Origin: Prevotellaceae bacterium
Lineage (GTDB): Bacteria; Bacteroidota; Bacteroidia; Bacteroidales; Bacteroidaceae
Direction of reading: 5' to 3'
NCBI GenBank assembly: GCA_029219385.1
Contig: JAQXTH010000049.1
Span: 1 to 64,000 of the forward strand
DNA length: 64,000 nucleotides
Part shown: positions 1-8,520 of the stretch, piece after piece
Layout: the number at the start of each line of letters is the position of its first letter
How positions within the stretch are numbered: position 1 is the stretch's first letter
Translations under genes and position numbers: made by a program
The notes under the pieces: model-generated
The model's input: the letters and a program-made list of their open reading frames with translations, nothing else
The model's database searches: none
What the model was told of the DNA's origin: nothing

Positions 1-2
1 GG

Positions 3-131
3 CGCTTGAAGCAAAAGGGCAAACATCCTTCTATTATCCTCAACAACTGCAAGAACAAGATGCTACACATACTGGTGGCTATGGTTAAGCACAAAACCAA
101 GTACGGCGAAGCCTTACCTCTTGCAGTTTGA
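3..131 (+). mobile_element. IS110/IS1111-family transposase, C-terminal end (partial)
   Basis: The open frame runs in from the left edge and ends at TGA 129-131, giving 43 codons. It reads RLKQKGKHPSIILNNCKNK and then a hydrophobic/basic tail (HILVAMVKHKTKY). This matches the extreme C-terminus of IS110/IS116/IS902 transposases, where a 'KGK' motif is followed by an 'A..AV.rKLL.I' helix. The N-terminal DEDD catalytic domain lies outside the window, so I cannot tell whether the element is intact. IS110-type elements usually lack terminal inverted repeats, and I see no clear end downstream. Confidence 0.6.
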
Positions 132-213
132 ACAAAAAAAATCGCAAAAAAATTTGGTCATAAACATAGATTGCGGAGGGGCTTGCCCCTATGGACAAGG
201 CAATCACCACCAC

Positions 214-346
214 CAAGCCCAGTAAGAGCGACATAATTGGCAATTGGTGGTTTTACTTTACCAATTTCTGGTGGTTTTACTTTACGAAATTTTGGTGGTG
301 CAAAGTTACTAATTACACACCCCCAAGCCCTGTAAGGGGCGACATA
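214..346. repeat. Pair of REP-like direct repeats with palindromic flanks
   Basis: CAAGCCCAGTAAGAGCGACATA (214-235) and CAAGCCCTGTAAGGGGCGACAT.. (324-346) are near copies. The second is followed by a palindromic 'GTAGGAGCTCGCCCCTAC' segment of the kind scattered through many Bacteroidales genomes. The interval also contains two copies of TGGTGGTTTTACTTTAC (245-261, 269-285) with a 24-base period. The repeats look like short non-autonomous elements that collected next to the insertion sequence. Confidence 0.5.
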
Positions 347-394
347 GAATAGCGTAGGAGCTCGCCCCTACGAATATGCGACCGATTAAAAATT

Positions 395-433
395 TTGCGC
401 GGAAATCGGTATTGATACCCGATTTCCGCGCAA
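395..433. terminator. Perfect 15-bp hairpin
   Basis: The left arm TTGCGCGGAAATCGG (395-409) is exactly complementary to the right arm (419-433), with a nine-base loop. On the plus strand it is followed after a few bases by a T-rich run (TTTTCTCTTTTTTT), so it could terminate plus-strand transcription from the IS. It could equally be a repeat-element palindrome. Confidence 0.45.
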
Positions 434-728
434 TAACTTTTCTCTTTTTTTCGTTGTCTTGGGAAATTCCTTTTTCGGAGGGTGTTTCAAAATAAAGATT
501 TTGACTTCACCCTCTAAGGTGCGTCAGAATGGTTAAGATGCAAGGCACTGAGACTGAGGCCGCAGAGAGTGTACTGAAGTACATGACCAAGCCCGAAGAC
601 GATAACAACACAGCAGATTGGCTATTATGACACACCGCTCTTATTTTTGAATTTCACATGACCTCTCATTTTTCTAAGAATTTTGTATTTACAACAGATG
701 GATTTCTTTGACATGAAGAAGACGATTG

Positions 729-2204
729 TTACTCGGAGAGAACAAGGCGGAGCCCAAGGTTGAAGTGGCGGTAGTCGGGCGTAAAAATCATACGCAACGC
801 CATAGCCGCAAGACCGCTGGCATTAATGTGCAAGCTGCGAGAAGCAGAGCGAGAATCATTCGCGCTGCAATTCCAACCGCCGCCGCGAAGCACTCGGAGA
901 GAGCCGGTATTGGGACCCATTGGATTTTCTTTTGGCGATTTTTTATAATACTTTTTATCATACCTATCCTGACACCACTCCCATACGTTGCCACTCATAT
1001 CATATATACCGAGTTCATTAGGACGCTTGGTTTTGACAGACTGAGTTGTATTAAAACTATTTTTATCATACCATGCCACATCATCAAGATTGTTGCTACC
1101 ACTATATTGATAACCCATACTCTTATTGCCGCCACGAGCAGCATATTCCCATTCGGCTTCGGTCGGGAGACGAAATTTCTGTCCTGTGAGACTATTTAAT
1201 TTAATAATAAAATTCTGACAATCATTCCAAGATACTTGTTCCACCGGTTTTGTAGGATCTGTAAATCTTGAAGGATTATTTCCCATCACCGCTGTCCACA
1301 ACGCCTGTGTCACTTCGGTTTCTCCAATATAGTAACTACTCAAAGTTACTTGATGAGCAGGCTTTTCGTCAGAATATGGTTTTTCTTGTTCCGGCGTTGC
1401 TCCCATGGTGAAAGTGCCACCCTCAACGGGAATCATATAAAACTCAACACCATTGGCAACAAATTTCTTGGCGTTTGGATTGACGGGAGGTGTTGCTACA
1501 TAGGGTTGCGGAGTTGGCGGTGTTACAACCGTTTGCGAATTGTTGTTTTGAGGTGGGGTGTTTGAGGGAGTTTCGTTTGATGCAACTTGTGGTGTGAGTT
1601 CTATATTAAGTTTAGCGGGAGCTTGACGAATGATTTCCACCGTACCATTTTGAGAGAAATAACCATTGTTGACAACCATATATTCGTGCTTGCCCACCGG
1701 CAATTCCACCTCGGCATAGCCCATGTTGCCCTGCACCGGCTGTCCATCTACCAACAAAATGGCAGTGGTGGGAGTGAATTTCACCACAAGTTTTTGCATT
1801 GCCTTGCCATCGTCCCTTTTCTTTATATCGAGTTTCATGATATAGGTGCGTGCTTTCTTTATCACTTCGGGCAGGTAGAAGTTGATGAGGGGACTGTATT
1901 TTGCATGGCGAATGCTGAAACGCTTCACCCCATAGGGCACATAAACCCAAATCTCACCCGTGTGGTCTTCATCGACATCAACAATGCCAAGCACTCCCAC
2001 GTCAAACAAAAAACCTTTCTCGGGAGTCTGAACGCGAATGAGGGCACAAACCTCACCGTTTTGGTCGCGCTTCATCGTTGAGGAAAGATTAGCAGTCTGG
2101 TCATGAGGGTCCATTTCAAAACCCACCACCTTGATGCTGTCTTGGGCACAGAGCGAGAGGGCGAAGAAAAACAAGAGTGTTGCAACAAAGATATATTTTT
2201 TCAT
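729..2204 (-). CDS. Secreted PEGA-like plus formylglycine-generating-enzyme (SUMF1/FGE-sulfatase) domain protein
   Basis: 491 aa with a Sec signal peptide (MKKYIFVATLLFFFALSLCAQ). Residues about 22-130 are an unassigned beta-rich region. Residues about 135-195 resemble a PEGA-type domain (AILLVDGQPVQG...VELPVGKHEY.V). A Pro/Asn/Thr-rich linker follows, and residues about 255-491 form an FGE-sulfatase fold (GGTFTMGAT, EVTQALW, PVEQVSWNDC, RLPTEAEWEYAARGG, NVWEWC, RVLRGGGWN, LGLRLV). The catalytic Cys pair of true formylglycine-generating enzymes is not evident, so it is more likely a non-catalytic C-type-lectin-fold surface protein. The last 55 residues are unusual for the family (see findings). 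Stand-alone gene, with decayed sequence upstream and repeats downstream. Confidence 0.85.
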   Translation of the reverse strand: MKKYIFVATLLFFFALSLCAQDSIKVVGFEMDPHDQTANLSSTMKRDQNGEVCALIRVQTPEKGFLFDVGVLGIVDVDEDHTGEIWVYVPYGVKRFSIRHAKYSPLINFYLPEVIKKARTYIMKLDIKKRDDGKAMQKLVVKFTPTTAILLVDGQPVQGNMGYAEVELPVGKHEYMVVNNGYFSQNGTVEIIRQAPAKLNIELTPQVASNETPSNTPPQNNNSQTVVTPPTPQPYVATPPVNPNAKKFVANGVEFYMIPVEGGTFTMGATPEQEKPYSDEKPAHQVTLSSYYIGETEVTQALWTAVMGNNPSRFTDPTKPVEQVSWNDCQNFIIKLNSLTGQKFRLPTEAEWEYAARGGNKSMGYQYSGSNNLDDVAWYDKNSFNTTQSVKTKRPNELGIYDMSGNVWEWCQDRYDKKYYKKSPKENPMGPNTGSLRVLRGGGWNCSANDSRSASRSLHINASGLAAMALRMIFTPDYRHFNLGLRLVLSE

Positions 2205-2307
2205 AGTTGAATGAATGTGTGTTTATGTATTAAGGACAGAAACAGGGAAAAGTAACCCTGCTTCGCATGGAAAATTTTGCAAACGCAAAATTAGCAAATT
2301 TTCGTTA

Positions 2308-2446
2308 CTATACCTTAAGAAATATCTTCTTTCTATACATATAATATAAGACGAGGAAAATTATCACACTGTTTGACACGGCAAGCAACACGGGATGGAA
2401 ATCCTTGAGATATTGCTCGAAACCATATAGGAAGGAGCGGCCACAA
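2308..2446 (-). pseudogene. C-terminal remnant of a multi-pass membrane protein (acyltransferase-like)
   Basis: On the minus strand an open frame without a start ends at TAG 2308-2310. It reads FLYGFEQYLKDF, then a hydrophobic helix (VLLAVSNSVIIFLVLYY), and ends MYRKKIFLKV. One transmembrane helix followed by 'yrKkiFlkv' is the usual C-terminus of Bacteroidales multi-pass acyltransferases (DUF5009 / heparan-alpha-glucosaminide N-acetyltransferase-like); that assignment is from memory. The frame runs upstream into the terminator of the neighbouring gene, so the rest has been deleted. Confidence 0.45.
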
Positions 2447-2496
2447 AAAAAGCACACATATATAACTGTGTTTCATTCACCGTTATATATGTGTGC
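2445..2496 (-). terminator. Rho-independent terminator of the M23 peptidase gene
   Basis: A 15-bp perfect stem GCACACATATATAAC (2452-2466) pairs with 2482-2496. On the minus strand it is followed by a run of Ts (complement of 2445-2451). It lies about 45 bases past the stop codon of the peptidase gene at 2540. Confidence 0.85.
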
Positions 2497-2539
2497 CGTT
2501 ACTATTAATTAAAATAATCTGTTGGTTGTTCTTTTATTG

Positions 2540-3535
2540 TTATTTCTTCACGATGAGGGTCTGACCGGGTCTGAGGCGAGTAGGATTGAGACCTCTGTTA
2601 AGTTTATAGAGTTCAGCAACCGTCATGTGATATTTCTTGGCAATGACGCTTGGGTTTTCTCCCGCCTTAACCTTGTGTTGTTTTGTCTTGGCGGTCTGTT
2701 TTGACTTTGATTTCTTTGATGAAGTTGTCTTTGCTTCGCGAGGTTCCTCCATTTCGTCAGCAGAATTTGTTTCGGAAACCCCTTCGCTCTCTACAGTAGC
2801 CAGGCTTGCGGCCTCGCTGACAACCGGGGCTGCCACGGGAATGTTTTTGCTACCGCCCGAGCGATAGGTATATGTGTCGCCCGTCACATCTTGCTCCGCA
2901 AAATTAAACATGAAAGCGGGATTTATCGGCTCACCCAACACTCGTGTCTCAAAATGGAGGTGACTTCCGAAAGAGTGACCGGTGTTTCCACAAAGACCGA
3001 TGGGTTGACCGGACTTCACCTCTTGGTTTTCAACAACCAATTGTTTTGAAAGGTGGCCGTAGACAGTTTCCAAACCATTGTTGTGGCGCAAGACGATATA
3101 ATAGCCAAAACCACGAGCATCGTATTTGCGCACTCTCACTTTGCCGGAGAATGCGGCATAGATAGTGTCGCCGGTGTAGCCTTTCACGTCAATGCCATAA
3201 TGATTGCGACGAAAACGCTTGCGATAGCCATAATTTGAAGTCACCAATCTGCTCTTGATGGGCATACTGAAATCACGAAGGTCGATAACGAGATTTTCAG
3301 GGCGTTCCATTCCCCTGTAGATATTGACGCCGGCATTGCTCCATGTGTCACCATAAATGCCAACGACATATTGAGTTTCCTCTTTCTTTTGAATTTGCTC
3401 TATGATTTTGGCTGTGTTGGAAGATTTTAATTGAAAATCGGTGGTTGCCTCTCTTGCCATCAAGTCTTGAGCCTCTGCCATTGACGGACAAATAAAGCCA
3501 ACGGAAACGAATGTAAGTAACTTTAATATTTTCAT
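2540..3535 (-). CDS. M23 family metallopeptidase with C-terminal LysM domain
   Basis: 331 aa exported murein hydrolase, expected to cut peptide bridges in periplasmic peptidoglycan. There is an N-terminal signal sequence (MKILKLLTFVSVGFICPSMAEA). The LytM/M23 domain spans about residues 95-215, with zinc ligands in NHYGIDVKG (HxxxD) and HLHFETR (HxH) and an intermediate YGHLS. After a Glu/Ser/Lys-rich linker, residues about 286-331 form one LysM repeat (HKVKAGENPSVIAKKY...LRPGQTLIVKK) for glycan binding. Both metal-binding motifs are complete, so it is probably active rather than an EnvC/NlpD-type activator. It has its own strong terminator. Confidence 0.92.
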   Translation of the reverse strand: MKILKLLTFVSVGFICPSMAEAQDLMAREATTDFQLKSSNTAKIIEQIQKKEETQYVVGIYGDTWSNAGVNIYRGMERPENLVIDLRDFSMPIKSRLVTSNYGYRKRFRRNHYGIDVKGYTGDTIYAAFSGKVRVRKYDARGFGYYIVLRHNNGLETVYGHLSKQLVVENQEVKSGQPIGLCGNTGHSFGSHLHFETRVLGEPINPAFMFNFAEQDVTGDTYTYRSGGSKNIPVAAPVVSEAASLATVESEGVSETNSADEMEEPREAKTTSSKKSKSKQTAKTKQHKVKAGENPSVIAKKYHMTVAELYKLNRGLNPTRLRPGQTLIVKK

Positions 3536-3693
3536 AATGTATTTTAAACGTCGAAAGAAACCTCGATGGTTTCTTTTCTTTTTGGGGTTGTTTCAAATTT
3601 GTTGCAAAAATAACAAAAAAAACTCGTTTACCAAAGCCTGTTAAGCTTTATTAAGATAAAATATCACTAAAAACTCGCATTTCTACTTCATTT

Positions 3694-6600
3694 TCATTTC
3701 TTTTTTCTCTGACGAATGAAGAAATTCTTAAACTTATTGAAATCTTTCTTAAACAAAATGCCTCCACCTTGAGTGGTGAGAGAGGACTTTGTGAAATAAC
3801 GATCGTTGGTCTCGCTATATGCCTTGAGACTGACAGACCCGGTTTTGTTGAGAAACCATTGTATGTTGAAATTTCCCACAAAATTATTACTGTAGGTTGT
3901 CATCTGGTCACGATAGCCGATGTTTCCGTTGAAAAGCAAACGGTTGTTGAACATTCGTCCGGACAAAGAGCCCTGCACCTCCATATCGTCGAAGCCCATG
4001 CGCCCGGCCGCAATATTGGTGTCGAAGCTCCAATTGTCAACATGAAAAGCGTCTTGTAGCAGGCTGTTGATTTGTCCGCTCAATGTACCGGCAAGGAAAG
4101 AGGTCATCGCCACCGACGACTGACTGCGCCCCGTAGTGTTGAAATCATTGTAGTTGTATGTATAGAAACGACCTATGCTGAGCAGGTAGACCGCCTGCAT
4201 GTTTTTATCCTCTTCCGTGAGAATAAGGTTTTTCACGATGCGGCTTTCATCGGGATTGGCGTTGGGAAAATCCAATCCAAACGAAACTTTGGGTTCGGAA
4301 GCCTTGCCCGTGAAATACAAAATACAATCTGCTCCGATTGTGCTGTTTGACTGCGTTGCTCCAACATTTAAATCACTCAACGACACCGAATTGATTTTGT
4401 GCACACCGGTGATATTGAGTTCTCCGTCAGAAGGACTTCCGTTGAAGCGCAAATATCCACCCGGACGAATTACAAAGTTTCGGCGAATAATATCTTTTAT
4501 CGTCAACTTATAGTTGCCTTCGTTGATTGTGTATTGACCATTTAGTTCAAACTTTCCCTTATTATAATAACTCATGCGAATAGGGCCTCCACCACTTAAT
4601 GACATATTGTCATGGGTGATCGGGTCGGTTATGATATTCAATGTTGCACTCGGATTTATATTAAACTTAAAGTTCATATAGATGTCTGTGGAATTGTCTT
4701 TTTTCTGAATCTCATCTTGCTTTTCGGATTGTAATTTCCCCAAATTTTGATCTCGGATAACAAAAGAGACATATTCCTTGTTTTCTTCACCGAGGCTTGT
4801 TGTTTCGGAATTATAGTTTAACACAGAAGAGCCCCGGGGGCCACTTGGCGTAAGTTCACCCCCAATGTTTACCTTGCTGAATGTTCCGCCAATTCCTATA
4901 TTGCCGGAAGTGAATACGCTGCCCCAAAAAGAGCGCGAGGGTTCGTCCTCCCAATTTATAATCTGCAAGTCTTTAAGACTGAAATCAAAATTATAATCAA
5001 AATCATAGAGAAAATGGTGATTGATAGAGCCTTTTATCTTTGCATAATTACCAAATGGGTCGCGCAGCGTCATTCCGCTGAGGTCTATCGTGTCGGGACG
5101 AAGATGAAGGCTATCGTTTTCAAAAGAATACATCACTCCAAGTATCGTGGGACGAAATTTCATGTAATTAACACAATGGTCTCCCTCTATATTCACGTCT
5201 CTTAAATCTCCAAACAAACGCAGATTTCCGCTTGTGTTGCCCTCCAAATCGGAAATAAACCGTCTCACAAATTTATTGAGAAACTGCAGATTTGTTTTTT
5301 CCGACTTAAGGTGTAGGTCAAGAGTATTGTCTGCCACATTCACATAGCCGGTTATCAGGGTGGAGTCTTCAGGACTTGCCTGGGTCTTTGCGTTGATATT
5401 GATTTTTCCATCATCAGCATTATAAAGAACATCGGCTCTCAGGGTTCCCATAGGACCGGTGTTGAAACAGAAGTTTTTGACCTTGATATCTGCCTCGATG
5501 TTTTTTGTATCAGGTATATTTCTTATCGTGCCGTCTGCCCTTCCGCTAAATTCCACGGGTTTGAAACCCACCAAGTCTAACAGATATGCCACCTCTACGT
5601 CATTTAACTCAAGCAGGATGTCTCGCTTCTCGTTTGTGAGGTCTGCATTTAGATTGACAAACTGCTTTTGGCGTGACACACGGAAATTGTTTATTTTAAA
5701 TATTTTATTGCCATAGTAGACCTCTGAGGGAGAGATTTGCCAAACTGTGTCGTTGACCACAAACGACGTGGGCAGGATTTTTGTTTCGGTCACCAAACCA
5801 CCGGCATTAAGACGCTCAAATTTGGTTTGTGTAGAAAAACGACCTCCCGTCGGTGCATCGAGATTTTTCCATGTAAGATTGTTGCTTAATTGATTGTCGA
5901 CGCAACAAAAACGACTCTCCAACCTCACAGGGGTATCACCAAAATATTTCGTGGTCATAAGCATTCCGCCAAGCGAATCTTTTTCGGCAAAGAAATAAAT
6001 GCTTGCATTATCATAGTTTGAAGTTCCCACTGTGAGTTTTGGTGCCATGACAGTAACGACATCACGTTTTTGGCTGCCACCACAATGTGCATCAACATAT
6101 ATAGACCCGTCAAAACACAAGTTATCAGAAAGCAGTTTTGAAACAAAAGAACCGCTTCCTATCTTAAGTTTCATATTTACATCACTATTGCCTTCGTCAT
6201 TACGGACAAAAGTAGAGTTGCCTTTGGAATTATGATTGTTTAATGCAGGAATGCAGCCAAATACTTTGTCAAGAAATACATTTGGTATTTCACGCAAAGC
6301 AATATTTGTAACAAGATTTCCCTCAAAATCGTTTGACTTTAAATTATAACTATTCTTTGCTCCATCAGAATTAGAACGCAAATAGAAATTGTCGCTATCT
6401 ATCACAGCTTTGTCGTTGTTATAACATGAGAAATTTTCTATAGCCAAATTAAAGTCGTGCAAATCCTTATATTGCAAATCTATGTTTTCGGCAGACATCA
6501 CGGAAACACCATGCCAATCAGCCCCAAAGAGTGAAGAATGGATTTCGGGAATGCTTATTTTAATGCGAGAAAAATCATCATCACTTGTCAATGACAAGCC

Positions 6601-8148
6601 CTTTGTTTCAGAGTCTTTCGATTGTCCATTTATAATTGACAACACATGATTAAGATATACATCTCCCTCTGCAAACAGGTTTGCCTGAGGGTCGGATATA
6701 TTTAATTTTAAATTTGCCTTGTTGTTTTCACAAAGTAAGTCTGTCTTCACATTTGAGAGTTTTGCATAGGGAGATGATAATTCGCCTATTTCAGCAGCAA
6801 CAAGCAAGTTTGCTCTTCTTAACAATGATTTATAATCATAATTCAGTGCCTCCGAAATTTCAATATCACCAAAAGACAATGTTCCCGCAACTTTTGCATT
6901 GTTTATTCCCAAACCACGCTCAGAATTACTTAAAGGAAAATCCAGAATCTCTATGTCAAAATCATACTCCACCCTACGCTTGTCGCTTATTTTTATTTCG
7001 TGAACAAATTTTCCAAAATCACAATCAGTCTCTCCTTTTGAAACAAAACAGTCGGTTTTATAATCAACTATTCCTTTTTGCCTCAGCGATTGTGTCAAAC
7101 CATAATAGTATGAACCTTCTATATCTTCACCAATAATATTTTTCAAAGGCAAAAGGTCTTCTTTTTCAATATCAATAACATAATCGGCAAACAAGCCATT
7201 TAACATGACATCGGAAAACGAAAAAGACGCCTTAAAGAGACACCTGCTTTTATGTGTCAACTCCACATCACCGCTATAAGGGCGCAACCGTTTATCGTGC
7301 TTATTCAACAAATTCACGGATACAAAAAAAGGTTCTGTTTCATCAAAATGAACAGAACCATGCAAGGCCACAGAATTTAAACCTTCTGCAAAGGATTGGC
7401 CTTTCTTATTAAAAGAAACATTAACCTCGGTGTTGTATAATTGTGTATGAACGCCTTTGAAATCAACATCAAAATCTTTAACAGAGACCGTAAACGAATT
7501 GCCACGATCATTTGTTGCCACAATAGACTTTAAACCATTTACTTTTAAGTATTTCGGTATTTCAAACTGCAAATTTCTAACCCTGCCATAAAAGTTCTCT
7601 CGCTTTGTGTCGCGGAAGACCAAACTGCAACACAAATCATTTATTTTAATGTGATTTCGGTCGAAGACTTTATCAATTTCACGACATTTCTTCACATCAT
7701 ATTTGATTGAAAAATCATTTAGCACAACAACACGAGGACTTATCTCCAGCGTTGCTTTTTTATCCTTTTTGGGTTGCAAGCTGTCTATCAGAAATTGTGC
7801 GTTTAAATCGGATTGAACAGAGTCTTTATAAAGCGTCAGACTACCTTTAAACAACTTTATGCTTGAAACATTGCATTTTCCTTTGAGCAACGGAAGTAGG
7901 TCTACCGAAACATCAATGCGGTCTACAAAAATCATCTGCTCATCGTTTTGGTCGAAAATAACGAAATCTTCCGCAGTAAACGAACTAAACAGGTTTAAAG
8001 AGAGATTATTCATCTCCACCCTGCTTCCAACCGTCTGCCCGATAGCATCACCCACTTTCTTTGCCAGCCAAACCTTAACACTCGGAATGGAAACAACAAA
8101 AAGCAAGCCAAAGTAAAGTACGAAAAGCGCACTCACCAAAACTGTCAA
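3694..8148 (-). CDS. tamB: TamB-like translocation and assembly module protein (DUF490)
   Basis: 1484 aa with a single N-terminal membrane anchor (VLVSALFVLYFGLLFVV), an AsmA-like start ('VKVWLAKKVGDAIGQTVGSRVEM.NLSLN') and a very long beta-rich body. The C-terminal 350 residues carry the TamB/DUF490 domain, with 'GGPIRMSYYNKGKFELNGQYTINEGNY' type sequence and a GNYKLTIKDIIRRNFVI..GG segment. These inner-membrane-anchored proteins span the periplasm and move lipids or help assemble outer-membrane proteins. No TamA partner gene is adjacent. The protein is longer than proteobacterial TamB (about 1260 aa), as is usual for Bacteroidetes. It is transcribed from a promoter at 8233-8264. Confidence 0.88.
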   Translation of the reverse strand: MTVLVSALFVLYFGLLFVVSIPSVKVWLAKKVGDAIGQTVGSRVEMNNLSLNLFSSFTAEDFVIFDQNDEQMIFVDRIDVSVDLLPLLKGKCNVSSIKLFKGSLTLYKDSVQSDLNAQFLIDSLQPKKDKKATLEISPRVVVLNDFSIKYDVKKCREIDKVFDRNHIKINDLCCSLVFRDTKRENFYGRVRNLQFEIPKYLKVNGLKSIVATNDRGNSFTVSVKDFDVDFKGVHTQLYNTEVNVSFNKKGQSFAEGLNSVALHGSVHFDETEPFFVSVNLLNKHDKRLRPYSGDVELTHKSRCLFKASFSFSDVMLNGLFADYVIDIEKEDLLPLKNIIGEDIEGSYYYGLTQSLRQKGIVDYKTDCFVSKGETDCDFGKFVHEIKISDKRRVEYDFDIEILDFPLSNSERGLGINNAKVAGTLSFGDIEISEALNYDYKSLLRRANLLVAAEIGELSSPYAKLSNVKTDLLCENNKANLKLNISDPQANLFAEGDVYLNHVLSIINGQSKDSETKGLSLTSDDDFSRIKISIPEIHSSLFGADWHGVSVMSAENIDLQYKDLHDFNLAIENFSCYNNDKAVIDSDNFYLRSNSDGAKNSYNLKSNDFEGNLVTNIALREIPNVFLDKVFGCIPALNNHNSKGNSTFVRNDEGNSDVNMKLKIGSGSFVSKLLSDNLCFDGSIYVDAHCGGSQKRDVVTVMAPKLTVGTSNYDNASIYFFAEKDSLGGMLMTTKYFGDTPVRLESRFCCVDNQLSNNLTWKNLDAPTGGRFSTQTKFERLNAGGLVTETKILPTSFVVNDTVWQISPSEVYYGNKIFKINNFRVSRQKQFVNLNADLTNEKRDILLELNDVEVAYLLDLVGFKPVEFSGRADGTIRNIPDTKNIEADIKVKNFCFNTGPMGTLRADVLYNADDGKININAKTQASPEDSTLITGYVNVADNTLDLHLKSEKTNLQFLNKFVRRFISDLEGNTSGNLRLFGDLRDVNIEGDHCVNYMKFRPTILGVMYSFENDSLHLRPDTIDLSGMTLRDPFGNYAKIKGSINHHFLYDFDYNFDFSLKDLQIINWEDEPSRSFWGSVFTSGNIGIGGTFSKVNIGGELTPSGPRGSSVLNYNSETTSLGEENKEYVSFVIRDQNLGKLQSEKQDEIQKKDNSTDIYMNFKFNINPSATLNIITDPITHDNMSLSGGGPIRMSYYNKGKFELNGQYTINEGNYKLTIKDIIRRNFVIRPGGYLRFNGSPSDGELNITGVHKINSVSLSDLNVGATQSNSTIGADCILYFTGKASEPKVSFGLDFPNANPDESRIVKNLILTEEDKNMQAVYLLSIGRFYTYNYNDFNTTGRSQSSVAMTSFLAGTLSGQINSLLQDAFHVDNWSFDTNIAAGRMGFDDMEVQGSLSGRMFNNRLLFNGNIGYRDQMTTYSNNFVGNFNIQWFLNKTGSVSLKAYSETNDRYFTKSSLTTQGGGILFKKDFNKFKNFFIRQRKKK

Positions 8149-8232
8149 TATGTATTTAAACTTCTTGATAGCAGAAAATTTTTATTCAAGCAACTTTCTC
8201 AACATTATATTTGTCGCATTCTCAACAAGTAG

Positions 8233-8264
8233 CAAAGTTAATAATAAAAATAAAACCCGCCAAA
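8233..8264 (-). promoter_or_regulatory. Bacteroidetes-type promoter for tamB
   Basis: On the minus strand the -33 element TTTG (complement of 8261-8264) is separated by 20 bases from the -7 element TAACTTTG (complement of 8233-8240). This fits the Bacteroidetes consensus TTTG-N19-20-TAnnTTTG and predicts a 5' UTR of about 80 bases. The -33 box lies in the loop of the upstream tRNA terminator. Confidence 0.65.
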
Positions 8265-8274
8265 TAGGCGGGTT
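8250..8274 (-). terminator. Terminator of the tRNA-Ser transcript
   Basis: On the minus strand AACCCGCC (complement 8267-8274) pairs with GGCGGGTT (complement 8254-8261) around a five-base loop. It is followed by TTATTTTTATTATTAA. It lies 27 bases past the tRNA-Ser 3' end. Confidence 0.8.
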
Positions 8275-8301
8275 CTAATAATCATGAAAAAATTAAAAGT
8301 G

Positions 8302-8389
8302 CGGAAAGTGAGGGATTCAAACCCCCGATACCCATAAAGAGTATACCGGATTTCGAGTCCGGCGCATTCGTTCACTCTGCCAACTTTCC
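8302..8389 (-). tRNA. tRNA-Ser (CGA)
   Basis: The 88-base gene reads GGAAAGTTGGCAGAGTGA at the 5' end. The acceptor stem GGAAAGT pairs with ACTTTCC, with discriminator G. The anticodon loop ACTCGAAAT places CGA at the anticodon. The long variable arm typical of class II serine tRNAs is present, and the T-arm contains GGTTTGAATCC. CCA is not encoded. Confidence 0.92.
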
Positions 8390-8400
8390 AAAATCGAGTG

Positions 8401-8408
8401 CAAAGTTA
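8401..8408 (-). promoter_or_regulatory. -7 promoter element for tRNA-Ser
   Basis: TAACTTTG on the minus strand lies 12 bases upstream of the tRNA 5' end and matches TAnnTTTG. A convincing -33 TTTG at the right distance is not obvious; the nearest TTG is at 8430-8432 with 21-base spacing. Confidence 0.5.
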
Positions 8409-8520
8409 ATATTTTTCCACTACAAAACGCAACAATAAAACCGGAATTTTCTTGTGTCTCACTATTTTTCAACAACACGAAAAGATTTAGACGTTAAACA
8501 AACCTCAAACTTTCCAGACA

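Larger units (their letters stand above)
132..728. other. Intergenic repeat-rich stretch, no convincing gene
   Basis: About 600 bases between the transposase tail and the FGE-like gene. It holds two related copies of a REP-like segment (214-235 and 324-346, CAAGCCC.GTAAG.G.GCGACATA). Two short GC-rich palindromes sit nearby (AGGGGC-TT-GCCCCT near 176 and CGTAGG...CCTACG near 354). There is also a 17-base direct repeat (245-261 and 269-285) and a strong hairpin at 395-433. A 33-codon frame at 529-630 has no recognisable features. Confidence 0.6.
2205..2539. other. Intergenic region with a decayed gene end and a terminator
   Basis: The region separates the FGE-like gene from the M23 peptidase gene. 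On the minus strand it contains the last codons of a membrane protein (2308-2446) and the terminator of the peptidase gene (2445-2496). No intact gene is visible. Confidence 0.6.

Noticed and set aside
529..630. Small frame of 33 codons after the IS tail
   Set aside because: Very short, acidic, no family resemblance, no promoter. It may be part of a repeat or decayed element.
729..2204. True formylglycine-generating enzyme that activates sulfatases
   Set aside because: The protein lacks the expected active-site cysteine pattern, no sulfatase gene is near, and it has a signal peptide with an extra N-terminal part.
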